Positions 1 through 5,198 of a DNA stretch of 5,198 nt are shown piece by piece. This DNA is from Flavobacteriales bacterium UBA5692 (GTDB lineage: Bacteria > Bacteroidota > Bacteroidia > Flavobacteriales_D > Sanyastnellaceae): assembly GCA_002420235.1 (NCBI GenBank), contig DIHQ01000112.1:1-5198 (forward strand), in the 5' to 3' direction. The position numbers and the translations under genes are program-made. The notes under the pieces were generated by a model that worked only from the letters and a program-made list of their open reading frames with translations, did not search any database and had not been told where the DNA came from. Position 1 is the stretch's first letter. Every line of letters begins with the position of its first letter.

Positions 1-1483
1 CAGGAACAACAAACCAAGACGCTCCCAAAAAGGTGTCAACTGTAAATCCACTGCCGTTATTGAATCCATCCAAGTAGGATTCCATGCCCACGGAACTCAC
101 CCCTCCGTCGCCCGTTGTATTTTCAGTTCCGACGGTCAACCAACTGTCGTACTCAAGCTCTGGGAATACCGAAAAGAAAGCCGGATTAATTAGCTCTCCA
201 AAATCGGAGCCAACAGTCGTGTTGTAAAAACTCGTAGTCGTATTCATGCTCAACGGAGCGTTCTGTGTTTCTCCCACAGTGCCATAAACCGCAATCAACT
301 CATTCGCCGGTGAATCAAAGGTGGCGTAAACACGATACGTCGTTCCATATTCAGAGGTAGCATATTCCTCCACCTCGAGTCCAGCTGGACCAGTTGGAAC
401 CAATGTGCCGCTGCAGGAGCAATCGCTCTGGTAGACATCATCTGTGGTATTGCTAAAACCATCATCGCAGACATCGCCCGGATATACGCACGAACCATCC
501 GACTGTTCTGCAGCTGAATTAAAATTGCAAGCCATTGAATCGGTGCAACCGAAGACAATGTCTACCCCTGCGCATAGACAATCATCTCCAATAATATCAC
601 CGCCAGTGCCGGCGTCACCGTCATCGCAGGTGTCGCCGACGAAAAAGCAAGTGCCCTCATCCACATTAGCGGCCGGATCGTAGTTGCACGCATCTGCATC
701 CGTACACCCTTCAACCAATGCATCTCCAGAACACTCACAATCGTCAGTGTAAGCATCATTAATAGTCGAACCATCACCGTCATCACAAGCATCGCCCGGG
801 AAGGTGCAGCTGCCATCGTCCGCCTCGGCTTCATTATCGTAGTTGCAAGCATCTAAATCTGTGCAGCCACCTGCTAATTCAGGAAAGGTCGCAGTCAGCC
901 CAATGGCGGAAGACGTGGCACCATTTGTGTCGTCGTATTGCACATTCAACACGACCGAAATGATGCCGTCTGATGTCAATTGCGCCACCAAAACCCGATT
1001 ATCATCACCAGAAATAGCATCGGCTGAAGTACCAGGGATAATAAACCAAGAAGCACCTGTGAAAGTATTCACGGTAAATCCATTATCCGAATTGAATCCG
1101 GCGAGGTAAGGCTCCATACCAACGGAACTCAATCCACCAGTGCCTTCGCTGCTCTCAGAGCCAATGGTCAACCAGCTGTCATAAGCAAGATCTGGAAAAA
1201 AGCTTAAAAAAGATGGATTCAAATTCTCCGCATAATTAACAGATGCCACTGGATCATGAAAAAAAGATGTGGTCGTCAAAATGCTCAAAGGTGCGTTTTG
1301 CACCTCACCAACGGTTCCATAAATCGCCACCAATTCGTCGTCAGACGCATCAAAATTGACATAAACACGATATGTCGTTCCGTATTCTGAAGTTGCATGC
1401 ACTTCAGCTTCAACGCCAACGACGTCTGCCAAAGCGGGTAACGCCAGAATCACTCCGATAGCAAATAAAAGTACGTGTCGCAT
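1..1483 (-). CDS. Secreted repeat protein with duplicated domain and Cys-rich repeats (C-terminus beyond window)
   Basis: An open frame of 494 codons runs from an ATG at 1483 to the left edge without a stop, so the C-terminus is missing. Residues 1-19 form a signal peptide (hydrophobic core VLLFAIGVILALPALA, likely cleaved after Ala19), so the protein is exported. Residues about 22-205 form a cysteine-free, probably beta-rich domain with the motifs SEYGTTYRVY and YDSWLTIG. Residues 206-364 are three 53-residue repeats, each with six cysteines and a Asp/Gly-rich centre (CDDGD). Residues from about 365 begin a second copy of the first domain, about 60% identical and cut at residue 494. In Bacteroidota such proteins often end in a type IX secretion sorting domain, but that part would lie outside the window. 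The gene follows pgi by 139 bases and probably has its own promoter. The function is unknown to me; adhesion, surface structure or calcium binding are only guesses. Confidence 0.9.
   Translation of the reverse strand, partial: MRHVLLFAIGVILALPALADVVGVEAEVHATSEYGTTYRVYVNFDASDDELVAIYGTVGEVQNAPLSILTTTSFFHDPVASVNYAENLNPSFLSFFPDLAYDSWLTIGSESSEGTGGLSSVGMEPYLAGFNSDNGFTVNTFTGASWFIIPGTSADAISGDDNRVLVAQLTSDGIISVVLNVQYDDTNGATSSAIGLTATFPELAGGCTDLDACNYDNEAEADDGSCTFPGDACDDGDGSTINDAYTDDCECSGDALVEGCTDADACNYDPAANVDEGTCFFVGDTCDDGDAGTGGDIIGDDCLCAGVDIVFGCTDSMACNFNSAAEQSDGSCVYPGDVCDDGFSNTTDDVYQSDCSCSGTLVPTGPAGLEVEEYATSEYGTTYRVYATFDSPANELIAVYGTVGETQNAPLSMNTTTSFYNTTVGSDFGELINPAFFSVFPELEYDSWLTVGTENTTGDGGVSSVGMESYLDGFNNGSGFTVDTFLGASWFVVP
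2..382 (-). repeat. Second copy of duplicated secreted domain, cut by window edge
   Basis: This is the counterpart of the domain at 1034-1417 and starts right after the third cysteine repeat. It keeps the same landmark motifs (ATSEYGTTYRVY, TTTSFY, YDSWLTVG, GASWF) but differs widely at synonymous positions. That points to an old duplication under protein-level constraint. About 55 residues of the domain would remain beyond the left edge if it matches the length of the first copy. Confidence 0.88.
392..868 (-). repeat. Three tandem 159-bp (53-residue) cysteine-rich coding repeats
   Basis: Three in-frame units lie at 710-868, 551-709 and 392-550 (residues 206-258, 259-311, 312-364). Each is exactly 53 residues with no gaps. 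Every unit has Cys at unit positions 2, 8, 21, 28, 44 and 46: GCTDxxAC(N)(Y/F), then (D/E)G(S/T)C, then GD(A/T/V)CDDG, then DCxCxG. The even number and fixed spacing suggest three disulfides per unit in an exported protein. The acidic DD-G-D stretch could hold calcium, which is inference. The DNA of the units differs at many third positions, so the repeats are kept at protein level rather than recently copied. Confidence 0.93.
1034..1417 (-). repeat. First copy of duplicated secreted domain (part alignable to second copy)
   Basis: Residues 23-150 of the secreted protein align with residues 368-494 with one single-residue gap. By hand count about 79 of 129 aligned positions are identical. Shared landmarks are ATSEYGTTYRVY, YGTVGE.QNAPLS, TTTSF, YDSWLT.G, SSVGME.YL.GFN and GASWF. 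The full domain continues to about residue 205 (base 869), including a further stretch with GDDNRVLVAQLTSDG whose counterpart lies outside the window. There are no cysteines in it. I do not recognise a named family; I have a vague, unverified memory of similar YDSW(L/V)TIG-containing domains in secreted proteins of other marine bacteria. Confidence 0.88.
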
Positions 1484-1521
1484 GAAAAAATGGTTAGGAG
1501 ATGTGAATCATAGTCTTTCTG

Positions 1522-1552
1522 CAAACTACAATTTTTCCTGTTGAATGCACAA
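1522..1552 (-). promoter_or_regulatory. Weak candidate Bacteroidota-type promoter for the secreted protein gene
   Basis: On the minus strand a TTG (1550-1552) is followed after 21 bases by TAGTTTG (1522-1528), then 38 bases to the start codon at 1483. This resembles the Bacteroidota -33 TTG / -7 TAnnTTTG pattern, but the -7 box is one base short of consensus. The gap between pgi and this gene is the natural place for a promoter, since the two genes have no obvious functional link. The exact site is a guess. Confidence 0.25.
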
Positions 1553-1553
1553 C

Positions 1554-1582
1554 TCGAAGTGACTAGAATCTAAAAACTTCGA
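1554..1582. repeat. Inverted repeat in the pgi / secreted-gene intergenic gap
   Basis: TCGAAGT (1554-1560) and ACTTCGA (1576-1582) are perfect 7-base inverted copies around a 15-base centre. The centre itself can pair TAG with CTA (1564-1566 and 1570-1572), giving a near-symmetrical element. No T-run follows it in either direction, so it is not a typical intrinsic terminator. It sits immediately upstream of the -33 part of the promoter candidate at 1522-1552, where an operator could lie. It could also be an mRNA 3'-end hairpin for pgi, or chance. Confidence 0.4.
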
Positions 1583-1622
1583 CCTAGACGAGAGAACTTA
1601 CGACTCATTACCTGCACAAAAA

Positions 1623-3236
1623 TCAATTTTTCAGTCGCTGGATCAGAAATTCTGTGCTGGCATCATGCAGTTTCGAAAACCCTTCTTCTGTCCATCCAGC
1701 GAGGATATCATTGGCCAACACCTTTCCCAATTCAACCCCCCATTGATCGTAACTGCAAACGTTCCACAACAGGCCTTGGATGAAAATTTTATGCTCGTAA
1801 AGCGCAATCAATTGACCCACATTTTTTGGGTTTAATGCATCCAACAAGATAAAAGTGCTTGGTCGATTTCCACCGAACACCCGATGTGGGGCTATGGCAT
1901 CAATCTCAGAATTCGATTTCCCAGCTGCTCTCATTTCTTCACGAACATCGTCTTCGCATCGACCGCACATCAAAGCCTCGGCCTGAGCTACTGCATTGGC
2001 AAGCAATTTGGTGTGATGTTCAGCATACGCGGAAAGCGGTTCCTCAATGGCGATGATATCAGCTGGATGTATGTCTGTGCCTTGGTGCAAGAGCTGATAA
2101 AAGGCATGTTGACCGTTCGTTCCAGCCTCTCCCCAAACCACAGGACCCGTGCGGTGTTTAACGGGCTGGCCATCTCGACCAATATACTTACCGTTGCTTT
2201 CCATATCCGCCTGCTGCAGGTAGGCTGGCAAACGGTCTAAATCTTGTGCATACGGCAAAACGACGTGGGTGTTGAACCCGAGATATTCTCGGTACCAAAC
2301 TCCCAAAAGTCCGCTTATTAATGGGAGGTTTTCTCGCGCTGGAGCCTCAGCAAAATGACAATCCATGGCGCGCGCACCTGCCAAAAATTCAGTGAATGCT
2401 GAACTTCCAGCGAAACAGGCGATACTTAAACCCACAGGCCCCCAAAGGCTGTAGCGCCCTCCAACCCAATCTTGGAACCCAAAAACGTGTTCGGCTTTAA
2501 CACCGAAATCGACAGCCGCATCCATGTTAGTCGAGACCGCCGCAAAATGATCCGATACCGGCAGCGATGCAGATTCAATCCACGCCTTTGCAGCATCCGC
2601 GTTGGCCATGGTCTCCTGCGTTGTGAAGGTTTTACTAACAACAATGAATAAGGTTGACGCGGGATTTAAACCATCAAGGACTGACTCAATATGTGCTCCG
2701 TCTACGTTACTGACAAAATGTAACTGTGGACCACCCTTCGAATGATTTCGCAAGGCCTTAGTCACCATCAGAGGGCCCAAATCAGATCCACCTATGCCAA
2801 TGTTGATAACGTCTTTGATGTCGGGATTGGAACGGACAGCATCAGCATAGGCCAACATTTTTTTTCGCGTGGCCAAAACCTCTCCCATTACGGAATTGCC
2901 GTTTACAGAAAATTCGTCGCCGGGTGCGCCTCTCAGAGCCATGTGAAGCACCGCGCGGTCTTCTGTCTGGTTGATGTGCTTGCCTGCATACAAATCCTTA
3001 ACCCCGCCAGCCCAATCCGCTTCTTTCGCAAGGTCGAATAGGGCCTCCATAACCTCGCCATTCACACGATGCTTTGACCAGTCCATGTACATCCCATCCA
3101 AAGTGCCAGACATGCGTCGCAGTCTACCGGAGTCTTGAGCAAAAAGATCACACAAGTGAAGCGCACCGACACTAGAGGCTAAGTCCAAGAGACGCTTGTG
3201 CGCTGTGGATTTGCGGATATCAAATGGCCTCAGCAT
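1623..3236 (-). CDS. pgi: Glucose-6-phosphate isomerase
   Basis: This cytosolic enzyme interconverts glucose 6-phosphate and fructose 6-phosphate in glycolysis and gluconeogenesis. The 537-residue product is full length for the long bacterial form. The first sugar-isomerase (SIS) region has INIGIGGSDLGP (about 144-155) and the phosphate-binding SKTFTTQET (201-209). Family signature 1 is DWVGGRYSLWGPVG (256-269); signature 2 runs from 488 to 505 and includes YDQWGVELGK. The catalytic residues Glu346 (in DMESNGK), His377 (in NGQHAFYQ) and Lys505 are all present, each exactly nine positions before Glu355, His386 and Lys514 of the E. coli enzyme. The start at 3236 lies 5 bases after the fbaA stop and gives an N-terminus that lines up with the family. 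No Shine-Dalgarno sequence is visible, as is usual in this phylum. It is probably co-transcribed with fbaA. Confidence 0.98.
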   Translation of the reverse strand: MLRPFDIRKSTAHKRLLDLASSVGALHLCDLFAQDSGRLRRMSGTLDGMYMDWSKHRVNGEVMEALFDLAKEADWAGGVKDLYAGKHINQTEDRAVLHMALRGAPGDEFSVNGNSVMGEVLATRKKMLAYADAVRSNPDIKDVINIGIGGSDLGPLMVTKALRNHSKGGPQLHFVSNVDGAHIESVLDGLNPASTLFIVVSKTFTTQETMANADAAKAWIESASLPVSDHFAAVSTNMDAAVDFGVKAEHVFGFQDWVGGRYSLWGPVGLSIACFAGSSAFTEFLAGARAMDCHFAEAPARENLPLISGLLGVWYREYLGFNTHVVLPYAQDLDRLPAYLQQADMESNGKYIGRDGQPVKHRTGPVVWGEAGTNGQHAFYQLLHQGTDIHPADIIAIEEPLSAYAEHHTKLLANAVAQAEALMCGRCEDDVREEMRAAGKSNSEIDAIAPHRVFGGNRPSTFILLDALNPKNVGQLIALYEHKIFIQGLLWNVCSYDQWGVELGKVLANDILAGWTEEGFSKLHDASTEFLIQRLKN

Positions 3237-3241
3237 GCAAC

Positions 3242-4312
3242 TTAGTCATTGCGGTTGACACAATTTAAATCTTCAAAAGCCTGCTTCAAGCGCTCGACAA
3301 AATACCCCTCTCCTTTGCGTAACCATACGCGTGGATCGTACATCTTTTTGTTGGGAATATCGGAGCCATCTGGATTCCCAATCTGAGTCCGCAAATAATC
3401 TATGTTTTCGGTTACGTAGTTTCGAACGCCGCTCAAAAAGGCCCATTGCATATCCGTATCGATGTTCATCTTAATTGCACCGTACGAAATTGCTTCACGA
3501 ATTTCCTCGACCGTTGAACCGCTCCCTCCATGGAATACGAAATCGACAGGATTAGAGTCAGTGCCAAATTTCTCCTCGATGAATTTTTGGCTATTATCCA
3601 AAATCTTAGGCGTAAGCGACACATTACCTGGCCTATAGACACCATGAACATTCCCAAATGCCGCAGCAACTGTGAATTGATTGCTGATGGCCTGCAGTTG
3701 CTCGTATGCATATGCAACTTCTTCCGGCTGAGTATACAACCTACTGCTGTCAATATCAGTGTTATCTACGCCATCCTCTTCACCACCGGTCACACCTAAT
3801 TCAATTTCTAAAAACATGCCCAGATTATGCATTCGCTCGAGGTAAAGTTTGCAAGTGGCAACGTTTTGCTCCAGGGGCTCTTCACTCAAATCAATCATGT
3901 GTGAGCTAAACAATGGTTGTCCGTAAGCCCTAAGGTGCGATTCACTCGCGTCGATTAATCCATCGATCCAAGGGAGCAACTTCCGCGCGCAGTGATCGGT
4001 GTGCAGGATGACCGGAACGCCGTATGCCTTCGCCATGGTGTGTATGTGATGAGCACCGGCTATCGAACCGAGTATGGCATTCTCCTGGTTGTCCAGCTTC
4101 AATCCTTTTCCAGCGTTGAAAGAAGCACCGCCATTGGAAAACTGTATGATAACCGGAGAATTCATGTGACGGGCCGTCTCCAACACGGCGTTTATCGAAT
4201 TTGTTCCAATGACATTTACAGCTGGAAGCGCGTAAGCGTTGGCTTGTGCGTCTTCTAAGACTTCGCGCAACTCTGCACCCCACAACACGCCAGGGCGAAA
4301 TTTTTGACTCAT
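3242..4312 (-). CDS. fbaA: Class II (metal-dependent) fructose-bisphosphate aldolase
   Basis: This cytosolic, zinc-dependent enzyme reversibly cleaves fructose 1,6-bisphosphate to dihydroxyacetone phosphate and glyceraldehyde 3-phosphate. The 356-residue product matches E. coli FbaA (359) almost end to end. Zinc ligands His107 (in HTDHC), Glu171 (in LEIELG), His223 (in GNVHGV) and His261 (in FHGGSGS) are present. So are catalytic Asp106 and Glu179 and substrate-binding Asn283 and Asp285 (NIDTD). All sit at a constant offset of three from the E. coli positions. I chose the ATG at 4312 because MSQKFRPGVLWG aligns with the E. coli start. An in-frame ATG at 4360 would add 16 residues with no family match and would cover the likely 5' leader. 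The gene lies 75 bases after the lipoprotein gene and 5 bases before pgi, which suggests a small glycolysis/gluconeogenesis transcription unit. Confidence 0.98.
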   Translation of the reverse strand: MSQKFRPGVLWGAELREVLEDAQANAYALPAVNVIGTNSINAVLETARHMNSPVIIQFSNGGASFNAGKGLKLDNQENAILGSIAGAHHIHTMAKAYGVPVILHTDHCARKLLPWIDGLIDASESHLRAYGQPLFSSHMIDLSEEPLEQNVATCKLYLERMHNLGMFLEIELGVTGGEEDGVDNTDIDSSRLYTQPEEVAYAYEQLQAISNQFTVAAAFGNVHGVYRPGNVSLTPKILDNSQKFIEEKFGTDSNPVDFVFHGGSGSTVEEIREAISYGAIKMNIDTDMQWAFLSGVRNYVTENIDYLRTQIGNPDGSDIPNKKMYDPRVWLRKGEGYFVERLKQAFEDLNCVNRND

Positions 4313-4373
4313 ATTGAACACTTTGAACGTTAAAGCTACATCCTGCAAACGACATTGCACGTTCAGATTTGGG

Positions 4374-4405
4374 CAAATATTGCGGGCTTATTCCTCCTTG
4401 GCCAA
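4374..4405 (-). promoter_or_regulatory. Candidate Bacteroidota-type promoter for fbaA-pgi
   Basis: On the minus strand TTG (4403-4405) is followed after 21 bases by AATATTTG (4374-4381). This matches the Bacteroidota TTG / TAnnTTTG pattern except for the first base of the -7 box, and the spacing is within the usual range. The -33 element lies in the last codons of the lipoprotein gene. It would leave a leader of about 55-60 bases before the fbaA start at 4312, which also supports that start over the one at 4360. Evidence is the motif alone. Confidence 0.4.
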
Positions 4406-4885
4406 TTTTAAATTCTGAAGGGACTGCAACGCCCATTTTGCAGCATCTGAATCCGGGTGCAGCTCAACTACTTGTTGGTAGGTTTTTTTTGCCTGTTCTC
4501 GATCATTTAGCTCCACCTCAGCAATGAACCCGACAAGGAAAGCGCAGACCGAGCGATTTTCGTAATTGGCAAAGTTGTCATGAATGTCACGAAGCTGGGT
4601 CATCGCCTCCTGAAATGCACCAGCAGAACGAAGCAAATCTGCTCTCCGAAACAGGGCTTCAGGAGTGAACTCATGATCATGGCATGAATTCGCAAACTCC
4701 GCATACGATTGCATAATTTGTGTTCGTAAGTCAACGTTGATTTCTTCCCCTCCCTCCAAAAGGGCCTGTTCCATGAGCTCAATTTGGTTCAATAAGTGCT
4801 CACAACTGACTTCATTAGAGGCTCCGCAGCTTGAGATGAGCATTATTGCACTCACATATCCAAATGCCCAATAATGAAACTTCAT
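4388..4885 (-). CDS. Small tetratricopeptide-like lipoprotein, function unknown
   Basis: The 165-residue product starts with a short hydrophobic signal peptide ending in a lipobox, LISS-Cys20 (AIMLISSC then GAS). It should therefore be lipid-anchored at Cys20 and exported to the periplasmic face or outer membrane. The mature part is helical and acidic. Residues about 74-107 (EALFRRADLLRSAGAFQEAM) and about 112-146 (FLVGFIAEVELNDREQAKKTYQQVV then ELHPDSDAAKWAL, read in two parts) look like two tetratricopeptide helix pairs, as in protein-scaffold lipoproteins. I chose the ATG at 4885 because it overlaps the def stop in an ATGA, typical of translational coupling. An ATG nine bases upstream (4894) would add only Met-Gln-Ala. 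No specific family is recognised. Linkage to def suggests a shared transcript rather than a shared pathway. Confidence 0.85.
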   Translation of the reverse strand: MKFHYWAFGYVSAIMLISSCGASNEVSCEHLLNQIELMEQALLEGGEEINVDLRTQIMQSYAEFANSCHDHEFTPEALFRRADLLRSAGAFQEAMTQLRDIHDNFANYENRSVCAFLVGFIAEVELNDREQAKKTYQQVVELHPDSDAAKWALQSLQNLKLAKEE

Positions 4886-5198
4886 CGCTTGCACTTTGGA
4901 AATTTCATTCTGTAATCAATAGAAACCTTACCCAGACCGATATCGCGTAACTTTCCGTGTAGTAATTGCCTCTTGGCGGACGACAAATAGTCGGTAATCA
5001 TTATGCCGTCCAGGTGATCGTTTTCGTGTTGCACAATCCGTGCTGCCAATCCCGTCAGTTTTTCCTCCACCAGCTCCCATTTCTCATTGTAGTATTCTAC
5101 CGAAATGGAATCAGGACGTTCTACCCGTTCTCTTATGCCCGGAATCGATAAGCATCCTTCTTCCATTTCACTGATGCCCTTGGATTCGTCGAATAATA
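4882..5198 (-). CDS. def: Peptide deformylase (N-terminal part beyond window)
   Basis: This cytosolic metalloenzyme removes the formyl group from the N-terminal methionine of new proteins. The last 104 residues are visible; the frame stays open to the right edge, so roughly the first 80-90 residues of a usual 180-190 are missing. Visible motif II is EEGCLSIPG, whose Cys is a metal ligand. Motif III is QHENDHLDG, an HExxH motif giving two His ligands and the catalytic Glu. The N-terminal motif I (GxGLAxxQ) would lie outside the window. The tail KVSIDYRMKFPKCKR is like that of Bacteroidota deformylases. An internal Met at base 5164-5166 just before motif II is not the start, because the ten residues before it also read as deformylase. 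The stop overlaps the start of the lipoprotein gene by 4 bases, suggesting an operon. Confidence 0.97.
   Translation of the reverse strand, partial: LFDESKGISEMEEGCLSIPGIRERVERPDSISVEYYNEKWELVEEKLTGLAARIVQHENDHLDGIMITDYLSSAKRQLLHGKLRDIGLGKVSIDYRMKFPKCKR

Noticed and set aside
392..868. Regularly spaced repeats as a possible CRISPR array
   Set aside because: The 159-base period is in frame, the whole unit is coding, the DNA is diverged, and there is no short identical repeat with unique spacers.
444..1109. Plus-strand open frames at 444-683 and 843-1109, and a minus-strand out-of-frame one at 562-852, across the cysteine repeats
   Set aside because: They are shadows of the continuous minus-strand secreted-protein frame, which has a signal peptide, internal repeats and a duplicated domain. 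Their products are low-complexity and have no recognisable features.
1618..1631. A5-TCAA-T5 palindrome around the pgi stop as a terminator
   Set aside because: The stem would be only five A:T pairs with no G:C, too weak for an intrinsic terminator.
1859..3041. Plus-strand open frames inside pgi (1859-2056, 1884-2240, 2742-3041)
   Set aside because: They are antisense to a full-length, motif-complete isomerase gene and their translations show no domain or start signal.
4313..4360. 16-residue N-terminal extension of the aldolase from an ATG at 4360
   Set aside because: The extra residues have no counterpart in the family. The ATG at 4312 gives the usual length and N-terminal sequence.
4393..4399. 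Perfect AAGGAGG Shine-Dalgarno-like sequence on the minus strand
   Set aside because: It is the Lys-Glu-Glu codons at the end of the lipoprotein gene, and no start codon follows at a suitable distance. The other starts here do not use such a site.
3942..4436. Minus-strand 164-codon frame overlapping the fbaA start and the lipoprotein end
   Set aside because: It is the +1 shadow of fbaA in a region where the aldolase frame is unambiguous, and its translation is arginine-rich with no family resemblance.
4966..5151. Plus-strand 61-codon frame antisense to def
   Set aside because: It overlaps the deformylase motifs on the other strand and encodes nothing recognisable.

Overview
The window reads as a chromosomal segment of a Bacteroidota bacterium, most likely a marine or aquatic member of Flavobacteriales. 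Three things suggest this. The peptide deformylase ends in the KVxIDYRMKFPK-type tail common in that phylum. No start codon has a convincing Shine-Dalgarno sequence, and the best promoter candidate resembles the Bacteroidota TTG / TAnnTTTG type. The secreted protein carries cysteine repeats of the GCTDxxACNY...DDGSC kind, which I associate with secreted Flavobacteriales proteins. This placement is inference; no rRNA or other phylogenetic marker is present beyond the housekeeping proteins.

All recognisable genes lie on the minus strand, so transcription runs from right to left. In that order they are: the C-terminal part of peptide deformylase (def, 4882-5198, cut by the window edge); a small tetratricopeptide-like lipoprotein whose start overlaps the def stop by 4 bases (4388-4885); class II fructose-bisphosphate aldolase (fbaA, 3242-4312); and glucose-6-phosphate isomerase (pgi, 1623-3236), only 5 bases after fbaA. 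A 139-base intergenic gap holding an inverted repeat and a weak promoter candidate follows. Last is the N-terminal 494 residues of a large secreted protein (1-1483) that runs off the left edge.

The two glycolytic/gluconeogenic enzymes form a tight pair and are probably co-transcribed. They may be read from a promoter in the end of the lipoprotein gene, from an upstream def promoter outside the window, or from both. Both enzymes keep all their known active-site residues and look ordinary.

The least ordinary part is the secreted protein. It has a signal peptide, then a cysteine-free domain of about 180 residues, then three exactly 53-residue repeats with six cysteines each, then a second copy of the first domain (about 60% identical by hand alignment) that is interrupted by the window edge. 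It is probably a cell-surface or exported protein; its function is not known to me. I see no CRISPR array, mobile element, RNA gene, defence system or other clearly novel multi-gene system.
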